Program-made: the position numbers and the translations under genes
In this document: positions 1 through 11,200 of the stretch, in pieces
How positions within the stretch are numbered: the stretch's first letter is position 1
How the letters are laid out: each line of letters begins with the position of its first letter
Notes under the pieces: generated by a model
Told to the model about the DNA's origin: nothing
Database searches by the model: none
The model's input: the letters and a program-made list of their open reading frames with translations, nothing else
From: Nephrocerus scutellatus
Taxonomy: Eukaryota; Arthropoda; Insecta; Diptera; Pipunculidae
Length of the DNA stretch: 64,000 nt
NCBI GenBank assembly: GCA_947095585.1
Contig: OX352761.1
Coordinates: forward strand, 134,012,277 to 134,076,276
Reading direction: 5' to 3'

Positions 1-136
1 ACAAGTGGAATCAATTTTTTGAATAGAATTAAGTTTTCACAGAACCGAATGTTTTGGCAGATATAGCAATCGTTTTGAAAGCCCTTTTTCATTCGATTTT
101 AGTTTATGTGTGTACTTGAACTTGTACTTGTTTTTT

Positions 137-208
137 GCTCGTTATGTTACAAATCTATTCAATCCTGTAAGTTCTAAGTATCAAGTTTTTCCATTGTGCG
201 AGCACGCT
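137..208. mobile_element. Partial copy of foldback MITE family (half element)
   Basis: This stretch resembles the right half of the hairpin elements at 3457-3605 and 13451-13604. It shares the 'gctcgttatgtt' centre, 'caatcctgtaag', 'aagtttttccattgtg' and the terminal 'gagcacgct'. The left arm is absent, so this is a truncated copy. Non-coding. Confidence 0.55.
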
Positions 209-590
209 GACTTAAGTAAATTAAAACATAAAAAAATTAAAAGGTTTCTTTGTAGTGCCTATTAGGGTTATCGAAAGTTACATTTTACTTTGCTTTAATG
301 TGTCAGTTTTGTTGGCTACAGAATTTCATCTACAATAATTACAATACTATGGAAACACAAATGTAAAGTAATATTGTTTTTCATAAATCTAATAAATCAA
401 AAATACAAATGTAAATTGCGCATGCATGATTGTGTGATGATGGAGTATGGACCCTATAAACAATGATTTTTTTTTCTGATGTACAATTTGTACATTAATT
501 TCCTCTTAATCACGACATTATATGCGATTATTGAAAAAATTATTATTATTATAGAGTGAAGGAGAATTACCTTTAAAAGTTGGGTTTTAG
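209..590. other. AT-rich intergenic sequence, nothing recognised
   Basis: No plausible coding, RNA or mobile-element structure was recognised. It contains only homopolymer runs and short ATT repeats near 540-553. Confidence 0.5.
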
Positions 591-599
591 GACCTTTAT

Positions 600-1215
600 A
601 ACTACACACTCGCGTGTCGAAACAGACGTGTTTCCTTCTTTAGTATTGCCTGCACTAAAGGCGTATTTTAGAGTAGAGTATATCGTAATAGCTGAAATAA
701 GAGGCGTTTCTCGGCTGCCCCACACTTAAGGCGTATTTTAGAGTACTTTTCCTTATATCGAACTAGCTAAAATAAGAGGCATTTCTCGGCTGCCCCCACC
801 TCCCTGCCCAAAATCGAAAAATTTTTACGTTTCAAATTTATTTACTGCATCAAAACAAACTAAGTTAAAAGTTTCAGTTTAATAGGATGAATAGTTTTTG
901 AGTTTTGTGGTGTCACACGCGCAGAAATACAGAAATTGTTTTTATATATATATATATAGATAACTAGTTGCCGACCACCACCCAAAAGACACGGTTTAGA
1001 CCCAACAAAAGCTAAAATAACAGGCGTTGTCTGCCTGCCCCTCACACCTTATTGACCCAACCAAACTTTAATCCAATCCAATTCAATTTTCCAATTTTCC
1101 AGGTTCCTATAATCATCCCGGGACATCCCCGGACAACGAACATTTTAATGCGCCGTTTAGTCGTGAAAAGGTAACAGACAGAGTTACTTTTACATTTATA
1201 ATACTAGTAAGGATG
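600..1215 (-). mobile_element. Helitron-like non-autonomous element, fragmented
   Basis: Read on the minus strand, the segment near 1215-1140 has the pattern 'tagtattataaatgtaaaa' followed by a 'ctctgtctgttacctttt' and 'cacgactaaacgg' context. That pattern is typical of the left part of insect Helitron-like elements. Near 600-800 there are two repeats of 'aaggcgtattttagagta' and of 'aagaggc(g/a)tttctcggctgcccc'. A related block with the same 'gggtctaaac...gtgt' words occurs at 5805-6125. A (TA)n run lies at 942-957. Boundaries are approximate and no RepHel protein is present. Confidence 0.4.
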
Positions 1216-1219
1216 TAAA

Positions 1220-1950
1220 TAAACTTCACTAACAGAATAAACGTTTAATTCAAAAAATCATTTTTTTATTTTCCAAACATTTAGTTGAGTACACATCTTT
1301 CAATTATACTTTATCTATGCTAATACATTCTTAGTTAATAGTTTAACATTTAAACATTTATAATATATGTATGTATATTCTTACTGTATCAGTATAGTTA
1401 GTTTGATTAGTTTACTCGTATAGTACTTAGTTTAATCTGGAACAAATATTTTTAATTAACTACTGAACTAAGGCTAGTAATTTACAATTTTTACTGATTT
1501 TTTACTTTAGATGCGCCATTTTCTTAAACAAGAGTATTAAAATAACAAAATATTTCACCATTATTAAAAACCAAGACAAAAAATTAAAAATAATTGTAAT
1601 TTTTCTCGGATTGTCATTCAGCTGATTTTGAAATTTTTTTTTGCTTTATTTGTTAAAAATGAAAAAGAAATTTTCAATTTAAATAATTGGCATGCTTTTC
1701 CAATAGCAAACTAATTTTTTAATTTAGAGCTTAATTTGCGCTAATTCACAGCTAATACCATGCTAATAATGCAATACTTTGTGTATATTTATGTGCCAGT
1801 CATCCACGGGGAACAGTTTCTACTCAATATTTTTAATATTGTTTTTGTTCATTAAAAGTTTTTTTTTATTGTTGAAATAAGTTTGCTTTATTAATGTACA
1901 GATAATTTTAAACATGTGCTCCTTAGTTTTGTGTTTTTTTTAAATGTACA
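1220..1950. other. AT-rich intergenic sequence, nothing recognised
   Basis: Very AT-rich with T and A runs. No ORF with recognisable domains and no inverted-repeat element was detected by eye. Confidence 0.5.
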
Positions 1951-1954
1951 TACG

Positions 1955-2560
1955 CTGAAGGAATTTGCACCCCTTTAATGCTTAGCACAGCGTGGAAGTT
2001 AGCAAATTAAGGATAGAAAAATATGAGATGTCTAAATGCCTGCAGATAATACATATACGAAAACATAGAATTGGGCAATTTATTCCACATAATTCTTGTG
2101 CGGTTGAAGAAGGATTCTCTGAATTGATTGGAACTACCGAAGATGAGAGAGTTGGAGTTTACAAAGCCATTTGCACCGCCCAACAGCCGAAGATGCGATA
2201 GGTTTAATGGTCAACTCGTGGGCTTGACTTGATGGACTTGGATATTTCTTTTGAACTATTCTTGTGGAAAAGCGATAAAACAGTGACAAGCAGGAAACAT
2301 TTCTGCGATGTTCAAGTGATTCGATTGTTGTCACGATATATTCGTCACCAATGTTTTATCGCGCGGTTCTGTATTCTGTCTATTAGATGCAGTGTTTTAT
2401 TGGAAGCACCTAACCAGAAAAACAGTTTTATTCAAGTTTTTGGCGAACCGACGTCGAAAAGGTAGCTACTAGTCCAATCAAGCAGGGCGTTATCGATTCC
2501 AAAGGCACTTATTTTCGACAAATGAGCTTGATGCCAGACTCCATCGAATGCCTTCACACG
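1955..2560 (-). mobile_element. CR1/jockey-type LINE fragment (family A), internally deleted
   Basis: Minus-strand reading gives the C-terminal ORF2 block '[17 protein letters not shown]', also present at 45716-46338. Between about 2460 and 2560 it jumps to a reverse-transcriptase segment matching 17820-17910 (the Asn-Tyr-Leu to Trp-His region). The sequence between these two parts, including the active-site box, is missing, so the copy is a dead deletion derivative. Family A is the most abundant LINE in the window. Confidence 0.65.
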
Positions 2561-2609
2561 ATCGTAGACGAAAGTGACTGTTTCCTTCGCTATAACCTAC
2601 CCTCAAAAG

Positions 2610-3450
2610 TAGGCACTATCCACACTAGTGTATTAATATAAAAATACTTTAATTATCTGATGCAGTCTCAGCGAACACACATTCCCACAGTAGTTTTACA
2701 TGAGCATGAGCAGTTTAGCATAGAAATTATTTTGGTCGTGTGAAAAATAGCGTACATTACTCGCTGAAAAGTGCTTATCGTGACTTTCCTCGCTTGTATT
2801 GTATATACTATTGGCAAACTGACGTTTATGCGTTAAAAATTATTTGATTCCGTCCAATATGACACGATTTGAGCGGTTAGAAAGGTTAGCTCCAATCAAG
2901 CATAAGCACTCAATTTCGACAAAAAAGCTTGGACCAGGTTTTTTTGATTGCCATGGAAATATATTTGGAATGCCTTGGACTGGTTCCACTTTTCGGTGTC
3001 ATCATCACACCTCTGGAACGTTGCCTTCGAAAACTTTACTTCTGGTCGCCATATGGGTTGATTAAAAAAACATAGCAAAAAGATTTAATTGATTTCACGA
3101 GAAAACAATTTGCGTTAAGGAGTCAACTAATACATCACACCAAGGAAAAAATTTTCAAACTTAAATTGGTTGAGAATACAACAAGGGCTGTTTTTTTACT
3201 CTGTATGTATGTTCATATAATCGTAACTTTATTTATGCGTTGAGTGTGCTATAATTTGGCAGTTAAAAACAACGCTAAAAGCTAAAAATGTACTTCTATT
3301 TGTAAATTCACTCTATGTTATACTGAAATTTTCTTATAGAATGTGTCGTTTCGACAAAATTTCGAAGGTAAAAATGAAAAAGCTCCCTGCAAATATAAAT
3401 ATAACCAATTTAAAATTGTTTAAGAACTTATTTTCTTTTCGACCAAATAA
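2610..3450. other. Intergenic, no feature recognised
   Basis: There are short overlapping ORFs on both strands around 2844-3078 without recognisable domains. They are probably chance ORFs. Confidence 0.4.
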
Positions 3451-3456
3451 GTTAGC

Positions 3457-3605
3457 GTGCTCCAACAATAGAAAAACTTAATAACTAAAAGACTTACAAG
3501 ATTGTATGGATTTCCAACATAACGAGCAAAATTTTTTATTGGCAAAACCAAAATCCATACAATCCTGTAAGTCTTTAGTATTAAGTTTTTCCATTGTGAG
3601 AGCAC
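3457..3605. mobile_element. Foldback MITE, ~149 bp hairpin
   Basis: The two halves are reverse complements over roughly 60 bp. The left arm runs from 'gtgctccaacaatagaaaaa' through 'gattgtatggattt'. The right arm is the reverse complement of 'gtgctctcacaatggaaaaa' through 'gattgtatggattt'. The small loop includes 'cataacgagcaaaatttt'. A second full copy is at 13451-13604 and a half copy at 137-208, which supports a mobile family rather than a chance palindrome. Confidence 0.7.
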
Positions 3606-3623
3606 AATAAGAAACGAATTTTT

Positions 3624-4010
3624 TGGAGTTTACTTCTTAAGAATCGATTTTCATATAGTATATAAAAAAATTCCACAAAAAATTATATGGGGAGTGAAAT
3701 CAAGTGTTAACAAAAGCGTTAACAAAAAGTGAAGTCGTTCATTTTTGACCTTTTACACGACCTAGAGAGCTGAAATGTTGTGAGTAGCTATATCTCACAC
3801 GTCATATTGTATATTCGGCGTGTGACTCGTGTCGCGCTTCGTGTGTGGCGTGTGTAATGCATGAAAAAGTGGAACTGGTATATATCGACATCTACTAGTC
3901 AGAATTCGGTGAGACTTGTTTTAAAGCAATTCGTTAGCGCTCGGCTAATTTGTCACGCGTGCCGTGCGGCGTCTTATATATAAAAATCGATTCTTAAGGA
4001 GTAAACTCCA
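3624..4010. mobile_element. MITE with ~28-bp terminal inverted repeats, 387 bp
   Basis: The left end begins 'tggagtttacttcttaagaa'. The right end is the reverse complement of 'tggagtttactccttaagaa', with one mismatch over the first 28 bases, which also include 'tcgatttt'. The interior has no ORF but has several CG-rich words ('cgtgtgtggcgtgtg', 'gtgccgtgcggcgtc'). It lies 18 bp from the foldback MITE at 3457-3605. Confidence 0.7.
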
Positions 4011-4379
4011 GTCGCGCGTCTGAGCTGACACGCACCTTTTTTTGTTATTATGTAATTAATTTATGGTAGGTACCCGATTAAATTTTTTATTTTTTGTTTG
4101 TTTTTATAAATGCTTAATATATACGTAACAAATGCAAATTACAACATGAAATTTCCGTGATTGCCACATCATACATAACACGCATAACATAGTGCAAAAT
4201 GAAAAAGTTCATAACATTTTTGTTTTGATCTAATGTGACTAGACCTACGAGTATTTAATAAACTTAAAAACATATTCGAATGTCAAGATTGTCACGAAGT
4301 GAAAACTTTTTTTTAACAAATTGCAGAATATTCGCGTAAAAGTCGTGTATTAAATGCTTTTTTAAAAACTTGCCGGTGT

Positions 4380-4545
4380 CTTTTTGTCTGTCTGTTTATA
4401 TGTCATTCTGTCACGCGTTTTTCATTCTAATGCTGTAAGTTTACAGTCTCGTACGCGTTTTGGACTTTTCTGGGGCGGGTATAGATGAGAATCTTTTGGG
4501 GGTTATTTTGGTGGTCTTGTGGAGGTCTCCATTTTCCCATCCCAT
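4380..4545 (+). repeat. Dispersed repeat, copy 1 (inverted copy at 28130-28255)
   Basis: Contains 'cacgcgtttttcattctaat', 'gtacgcgtttt' and 'ggaggtctccattttcccat'. The same words in the same order occur in reverse complement at 28130-28255 (for example 'cgtacgcgttttttggta' and 'ggaggtcctcataatcccat'). Divergence is substantial, so both copies are old. No coding content. Confidence 0.55.
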
Positions 4546-4596
4546 CTTCATATTATTGAAATATTATATTTCATCAAAAACTAAAAAGTATAAAAT

Positions 4597-4873
4597 AAAA
4601 TAATATTTAATTTTTTTTAGAACAAATGCATTTATTGAAGCATAAATTACGCCCTAAAAGGTAGAAAAAAATACGTGGTGGATCTAGAGCAAACCTAGAC
4701 AGTTATAAATATATGAAAATTGCTGGAATATGTTGATCTGGAATATTTGAGGATTAAATCAATCACATAAATTAAAAGAACCACGCTAAGTATTTTATTT
4801 TCTACCTTTTATGGAGCTAGTTATGCTTCAATATAAGCTTTTTTTTTAAACATGGTTAAATATTATTTTATTT
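4597..4873. mobile_element. MITE with ~70-bp imperfect inverted repeats
   Basis: Left arm ('aaaataatatttaat...gaagcataaattacgcc..aaaaggtagaaaa') and right arm (reverse complement of 'taaaataatatttaaccatg...gaagcataactagctcc..aaaaggtagaaaa') pair over about 70 bp around a ~120-bp middle. It sits just 3' of the Octbeta3R stop codon. Its right arm carries a minus-strand AATAAA (4867-4872) that could serve as that gene's poly(A) signal. Confidence 0.6.
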
Positions 4874-5024
4874 GTATTAGTCTAATTGCTTTTTAGTCTG
4901 TACTTTTGAGATTAATCTCAGTGGCGGCAAATTCAGTGATGATTCCAAACAGTTTTAAATGTTTTCTGAACTGAATCTGAATCTGTTAATGTCTTAAATG
5001 TATCTAACCAATTTAAGTGATTTG

Positions 5025-5235
5025 CTATACATAATAAGCATTGTATGGATTTCTCTTTCGCATGCATGGCAGCATACATTCTAGGGTATTTTTAAAGGCT
5101 TCCCGGAAGTCTCGGTTAAAATACGCATATATTAATGGATTGAGAGTCGAGTTGAAATATCCAATCCAGAAAAGTACCGCTACAACAATATCAGGACAAG
5201 GGCAAGACTGACCGCAGAGTGATGTTATAACATAC
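5025..5235 (-). CDS. Octbeta3R: Octbeta3R last coding exon: TM7 and C-tail
   Basis: Begins after an AG acceptor and completes the Trp codon split at the end of TM6. It encodes TM7 with [20 protein letters not shown] (NPxxY plus helix 8), then a short tail with Cys residues that may be palmitoylated, and stops at TAG 5027-5025. It is homologous to exon 36776-36455 of Octbeta2R. Confidence 0.92.
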
Positions 5236-8200
5236 CTTTAAATTAGAGGGAAAACGTCAATTTTTATTTTAACTTTTTTAACAGCTCAGAACATTAATCC
5301 GCAATACATACCAGAGAAAAAATGGCAGCCAGCAGAGGAGAAATACTCCCATGATAATACCTAAAGTTCTTGCGGCTTTATGTTCAGCTCTCCAACCTTT
5401 TGTCGGCCGCACTGATCCACCTGTAACAAATAAATCGAGTCACAAAATTAAATTTATAGCAACAATTTTGTTGTGTGTGCGTGTGTGTCTATGGTCTATG
5501 GCCCGAACTTAAAGTTGTTACTATATATAACTCATGCTATAGCATTCGAGTGAAGTGGAATGGAACGTGTTTCAACTGGTAATCAAAATTGGGTCTTAAT
5601 ATTTTGTCTCTCAGAAGATTAGGTGTCTGATATCATCATTACCTCGTGATTCTGTCGTTGTGTGTCTAGAAGTGATCGGAAAGACAAGAGACGGCTTAAA
5701 ATGGGAAAAATCTGTTGGCTTGACTGGATTGTCGCCGACATTTAACCCTGATAAGTAAGCGGTGGCGTGTGTAGCTTTTTGATCATGCCTCCTAATCTTG
5801 TAGGAATTATATTTTTCTGTATAATTTATCCATACGAATATTATAAATGTAAAATAACTCTGGCTGTGTGTTACCTTTCCACTGATAAACGGCTGGACCG
5901 ATTTCGCTCATTTTTTTTAAAATGTTCGTAATAGTCCGGGGAACCTGGAAAATTCGGGAAAAATGTTGTAATGTTTTCGCTGGTTTCAGTGGAGGGGCGG
6001 TCAGTTTGGTAGGGTCAGTAGTGTGTAAGGGGCATTCAGACAACTATTTTAGCTTTTGGTGGGTCTAAACGGTGTCTTGGAGTTGCGGGTCGCCGGGTCC
6101 ACGGTAAGGCCGGGGTTAACAGCTAGTTATTAATATGTATCGAAGTAGAAAAAATACCTACTAATAAAGACACCAAAAATAAGTTGTACGCTGGAAATTT
6201 AAAAATTCAAAAACTTCGGTTTCATATCAATATATGTATATAGAACGTTTCAATTTTTTTTGAACAAAAAGGGTATTTTTTGAGGCCAGTTTGTATGGCA
6301 GGTGCCTCAACCCATGATTTTATCTTATTCTAAAATTATTTTTAACGTAATTTTTCAATCGGACTTTCCACTCTGGATTATGCCAAGAACATCTCATATA
6401 CACACATCTCGATGGACATTTTTTTTTGCTTTTTTAGGGTCTAAATTGTCTGAAACGTCGAGAAAACATGTTTTAGGGGTACATTCATTTTGTGCTTTTC
6501 TAAGTAATTTTAATATTTCGGGTTTTTTGAACCGAAGTAACAAAGAAATTGTTAGATTTAAGCAAATAATAATACGGGTATTATAGAGAGTAGTGTAGGC
6601 TAATTTATTTACTATTTAAAGTTATTTAGCAGTAAGTTATTTATTTATTACTAATATTGGTTCCTATGATTTTTTATTGGAAAATAATTAAATTTAAAAA
6701 ATATATGTTCTAGTTACATCAACTTCGTGGTACTATCAAAAAAAGCTTTTTGCTTCACTTTTTTAGTCAATCACAGTTGTCGCACATGCACCATCATTGA
6801 CAATTCCTCAAAATGCTTGCGCAATGTAATACTCGTACGAGTTCATATCAACACAGAAAGTAGTGCATCTAGCGACTTTCGAGCTTCGATTGGTATAAAA
6901 CATTTGCCGTTTTAACCTTTAAATCGAATATAGTATTTTTTTTAAAAGAATAAACTAATTTTCTTTTAGAATAGAAAAAATATTTATTTTGGGCTTATGT
7001 TTTTGGTAGAGGTCGTCCCAAAACTGCAACATTTTCTGCAGAAAGCTTAACTAAACTAATAAAGGGTGTCCCAACAAGAGCGCCGGATTCTCTTGTATTC
7101 AAATTCAAATTTTTGTATATAAATTTTAAAGAAAAAACACATTTATTTTTTAATTAAGCAAACATTCTCCATATTCTTAAATCGCTTGGTCTGTACGTGA
7201 CAAATGTCAAAAAAAAAATCACCGTGTAACTCGTATAGGCGGCAAATTTAAATCCGGCGCTCTTGTTGGGACACCCTATACAACATTATATATAACATTA
7301 AAAAATGTGAAACGTAGTATGCACTAAGAAGGTGTGATGCGATTATCTAGATTTGTGACCTATGCCTCTTTAGAAGTCTCATCTAAGAGCCATCATGCTC
7401 CAATTCCCTCATCACTGAGGGAATCGTCAGTGAAGAATATTGGATTGAATTCCCTTAAGAATCTCAGTTAAATTTTTCCAACTTTCCCTGCTAGGGGTAT
7501 TAAAGTTTATACCCTCTTTTGAATATAAGAAAGAGTATAGTACTATCCACAGGCATCAGGAACGAACTTGTTCCGAAATCTTAAAGAATAAACACGTTTC
7601 TATGAACACTCTTATGCCCATCATGCTAGACATTCATTCGTCTGGTCGATACATAGATTTCACGGCTTCCATTTAAATAACTAGATCCAGAGGTTTTAGA
7701 TTTTTTTGAGAGCATCTACCGAGGTAGACCGCTCCCCAAGTAGACGTTCTTTGCAGTTTATTTAGTGCCATTTTCAGACAAGTTCTTTGCCACCAAATAA
7801 CTGCTGCACGGGAGAAAATGGGTGTGATCATCGTTAAGTACAACCAGTGTACCATTTTCGAACTCAGATTTACCAATTGCTCTTTTACATTGAATAAAGG
7901 TAAACTGAGATTGTGATATTCTCGACTCCGGGTTCATCTTCCGCTTCATCTTGGAATCTAGAATTACCTCTAGATATTTGACTTCCGTGGAGATTGGCAG
8001 AGTGAAGCATTTAAGTACGGAATGAATAAGACCATCAGATTTACGCTTTCGAGTAAATAAAACCACAGATGTTTAGCTCGGATTTACAGATAGTCCATTT
8101 CTATCACACCAGCTATCCAACGCGTAAATTAGTCGATAAATTTATACAGGCATCCCTGAGGGATTCGTGGAGGAGAAAAGATATATATCATCCGCATAAG

Positions 8201-11200
8201 CTTGTATGTGTATGCCCAACTTACTTGAGCAAAGAGCCGACAACAAGCACAAAGCGGCGAAAGGACTCCACCTTGTGGGCATCCTCTAGTCACTTCAAAT
8301 GTAACTATATCGTCCACATTCTCCCCTGTCTGCAGAAGTCGGTGGGAAAGCATGTAGTAAATCCATCTAGTTAAGGTGGGTTCCACTAGATGCCTTTCAG
8401 CAGAGTTGCACATTGTTTAAACATTTCTTAATTATTAATTATTTTTATTTACTTTTAGAGCATTGACTGCAACTCTACCAAACGACAGACAATAATTACA
8501 CAGAGTTAGTTATTAGTGTTTTATCATTTTTTGGTAAATTTTAAAAGGTATTCTATACAATATGTAACAGAGCAATAAACATAATGTACTTAGAGAAGAA
8601 AAAAGCAAACGATTAAAGCAAAAAAAGGCAAAAAGCGAACATATTTTCGGTTGCAAACTAAGCCCATGCGTGTTTATTACTGCGTCGAGCAAAAATCATT
8701 GACTTTAGATAAATAACGACTATGATAACTCAAAAAACAGAGATGCATAGTAGATCGTCATTTTTTTTTTTGATATAATATTTTAACTTAGCAATGCAAA
8801 AAGCCAAATTGGTTGATTAAATTTTTTTTAATAAAGGTTCTATTTTGCTTGAGTTAAAAGAAACTCACCGCTAGCGTCGCACTGACATCCGTTTTCGCGG
8901 TGTTTCCGGTGTTTTCTCTGCCAACGATTTTTGTGCCAGAACATTTTCCGTTTTTTAGATTTATCCTTAAATTGACAATAATTCAATTCTTTAGCGCAGT
9001 CCTGTGAACACACACTTTTCTGATGTAATTTTGTACATATCTCTTTATTATTTTTAATTTTGTTTTTATTTACAAGATTGTTTGTACTGTCGGCTTCAAC
9101 AAATATACATATTCCTCCGCGTCTTTTAAGGGACGATTTATTTGAAATGTCTTGTTGTATTAACGAGTAGTTAGATTTAGTACGCACAAAGTAGGCAAGA
9201 ATAAATAAAAAACAATGTTGAGCATTACTAATTAGCGTTTTTTATGTACTATGTACTACAATACTTGTTGTGAAGGATATTGATAATGATATGTACCAAT
9301 GATGTTGTTATGCACTAGGTGCGGTGTGAGATGATTACTACTACTACTCGTATAAACGCATTTAAAACTTTTTTATAGTAGACTGCTAGTTGCTTTGTAA
9401 AACAATACTATGCATAGAATTAAGGAGCAAGTTTTGAGATTGCAAATACCAAAAAAGTTTTATCATTTAAGGTTTTTCGATAGTAGGAAGGTTACTCGAT
9501 ATTTATTGGGATAAACAACTCGTTATTGTTTAAAAGTTATGCATTTTTCGTTATTCAAAGTACACTCCATTTTATTCTCTATAAATTTAAAAAGGATTTT
9601 TTATTTAGAAGAAAACCATTCTTTTGTATGTTTTTTAACAGACAGCCAGTAAATCAACCATCCGTCTTTCGAACTTGCTGTGGGCAACTTAGCTGTGCGA
9701 CCTTGACGACCTTGTTCAAACTCGTCAACCAGTTAAGCACGTCAACGATTGACTCATTGACCCATCAACATAAAAATTCAAAGTTGTTTTTTTGTTTGTT
9801 TTGATGTTCCGCGTCGAAAACCGTTCATTTCACGATTTAGATATATATTTTTTACTCGAACAAAGAACCAAAAATCTGACAAAAGAATACTATGTGTAAG
9901 GTTGTGTTTTGAATGCTTGTGGATCGTAACAATGTGGGAAAACAGATCTTGACAAACATTCCACATACGTCTTGTACGGCTGAAGAACGAATCTCTGAAC
10001 TTAACTGTACGAAGATGGGCTTGAGGGTAAATTGATAAGCATTTAGAGCGCCACGAGTATTGCGGTTGAATTCAAGAAGATGTGGCATGCAACTGGCATT
10101 TCTCTTGCTGGTAAAAAAGCGATAAATAAACGCACTGTAGATAGAGAGGGAGTGAAATACTCGTATTTCTTGCACCATGTGAGAAAACCTAAACATTTCG
10201 CAGCATTTTTTGCGATGGCGAATATGTGGTTTTTCCAACCAAGCTTGTTGATAACGCATATACCGATAATTGCCAATTTCAGTGATAGAGTGAATTGGAT
10301 TAAAAGTAATGGATAAGAGAACATGAGAAAGAGTATCGAAGACAGAACAGAGCCCTAAGGAATGCCAGCATTTATTTTATGAATTTAAGATTTGAAATCG
10401 TCTACAGCAACTTGTATTAAGCGGTCCAAAAGAAAGCTTCTAATCCAATGAACCATTATTTCATCGACGCCATAATAACGCATTTTAGACAAAAGAGCTT
10501 GATGCCAAACTCTGTCAAATGGTTTGAAAATATCGAGTGCCACGACTTTGCTTTCACAAAATAGATGCAAAGATCGGATCCACTGTTCTGTAAGATATGC
10601 CATCAAATCATCAGTGGAACTTTCCGACGAAATCCGTACTGCCGGTCACTAAGGATTCTGTGAGTTTCAAAAAATTTTCATAAGCTGGTAGTTAATCAGC
10701 GTGACCTGGAAAAGAATGGATGTAAGTGCTATATGTCGGTACGAAGAAGGAGACGACGGCCCGCCTTTTTTGATTATTAGCTGGACAAAGGCTGTTTTCC
10801 AATTACTCGAGAAGAGCCCAGAAAAATAGAATAGATGGAAAATCTTACAAAATGATATGCTAGTTTGGGGAAATACCATCTGACCCTGCGGTTTTCTGAG
10901 TGTTGAGCCCATTCTACCCTTTCATTATTCCTTCCTTTCCTTTTCTATATTATTTGTTTCCCTAGTCCTGCTTATGGCTGATACATTTGCATCTTTTGCT
11001 ATGCTTTCTATTTTGGATCCTGGAAAGTGAGTCTTTAATAAGAGCTCTAGTGTTTCTTGGAAGATAGAGGTAAATTTTCCATTGGGGTTTTTTAGGATTC
11101 CTATGTTGTCTGTGTTTCCTTTAGATTGAGCTCGTTTAAAAATCTAGCTACGGCAACTAGCAACTAGTCTAGCTCTAGCAACTGCATGAGTAAGAATGTA

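Noticed and set aside
6302..6586. 94-codon plus-strand ORF
   Set aside because: Phe/Ser-rich translation of T-rich intron DNA with no family resemblance.
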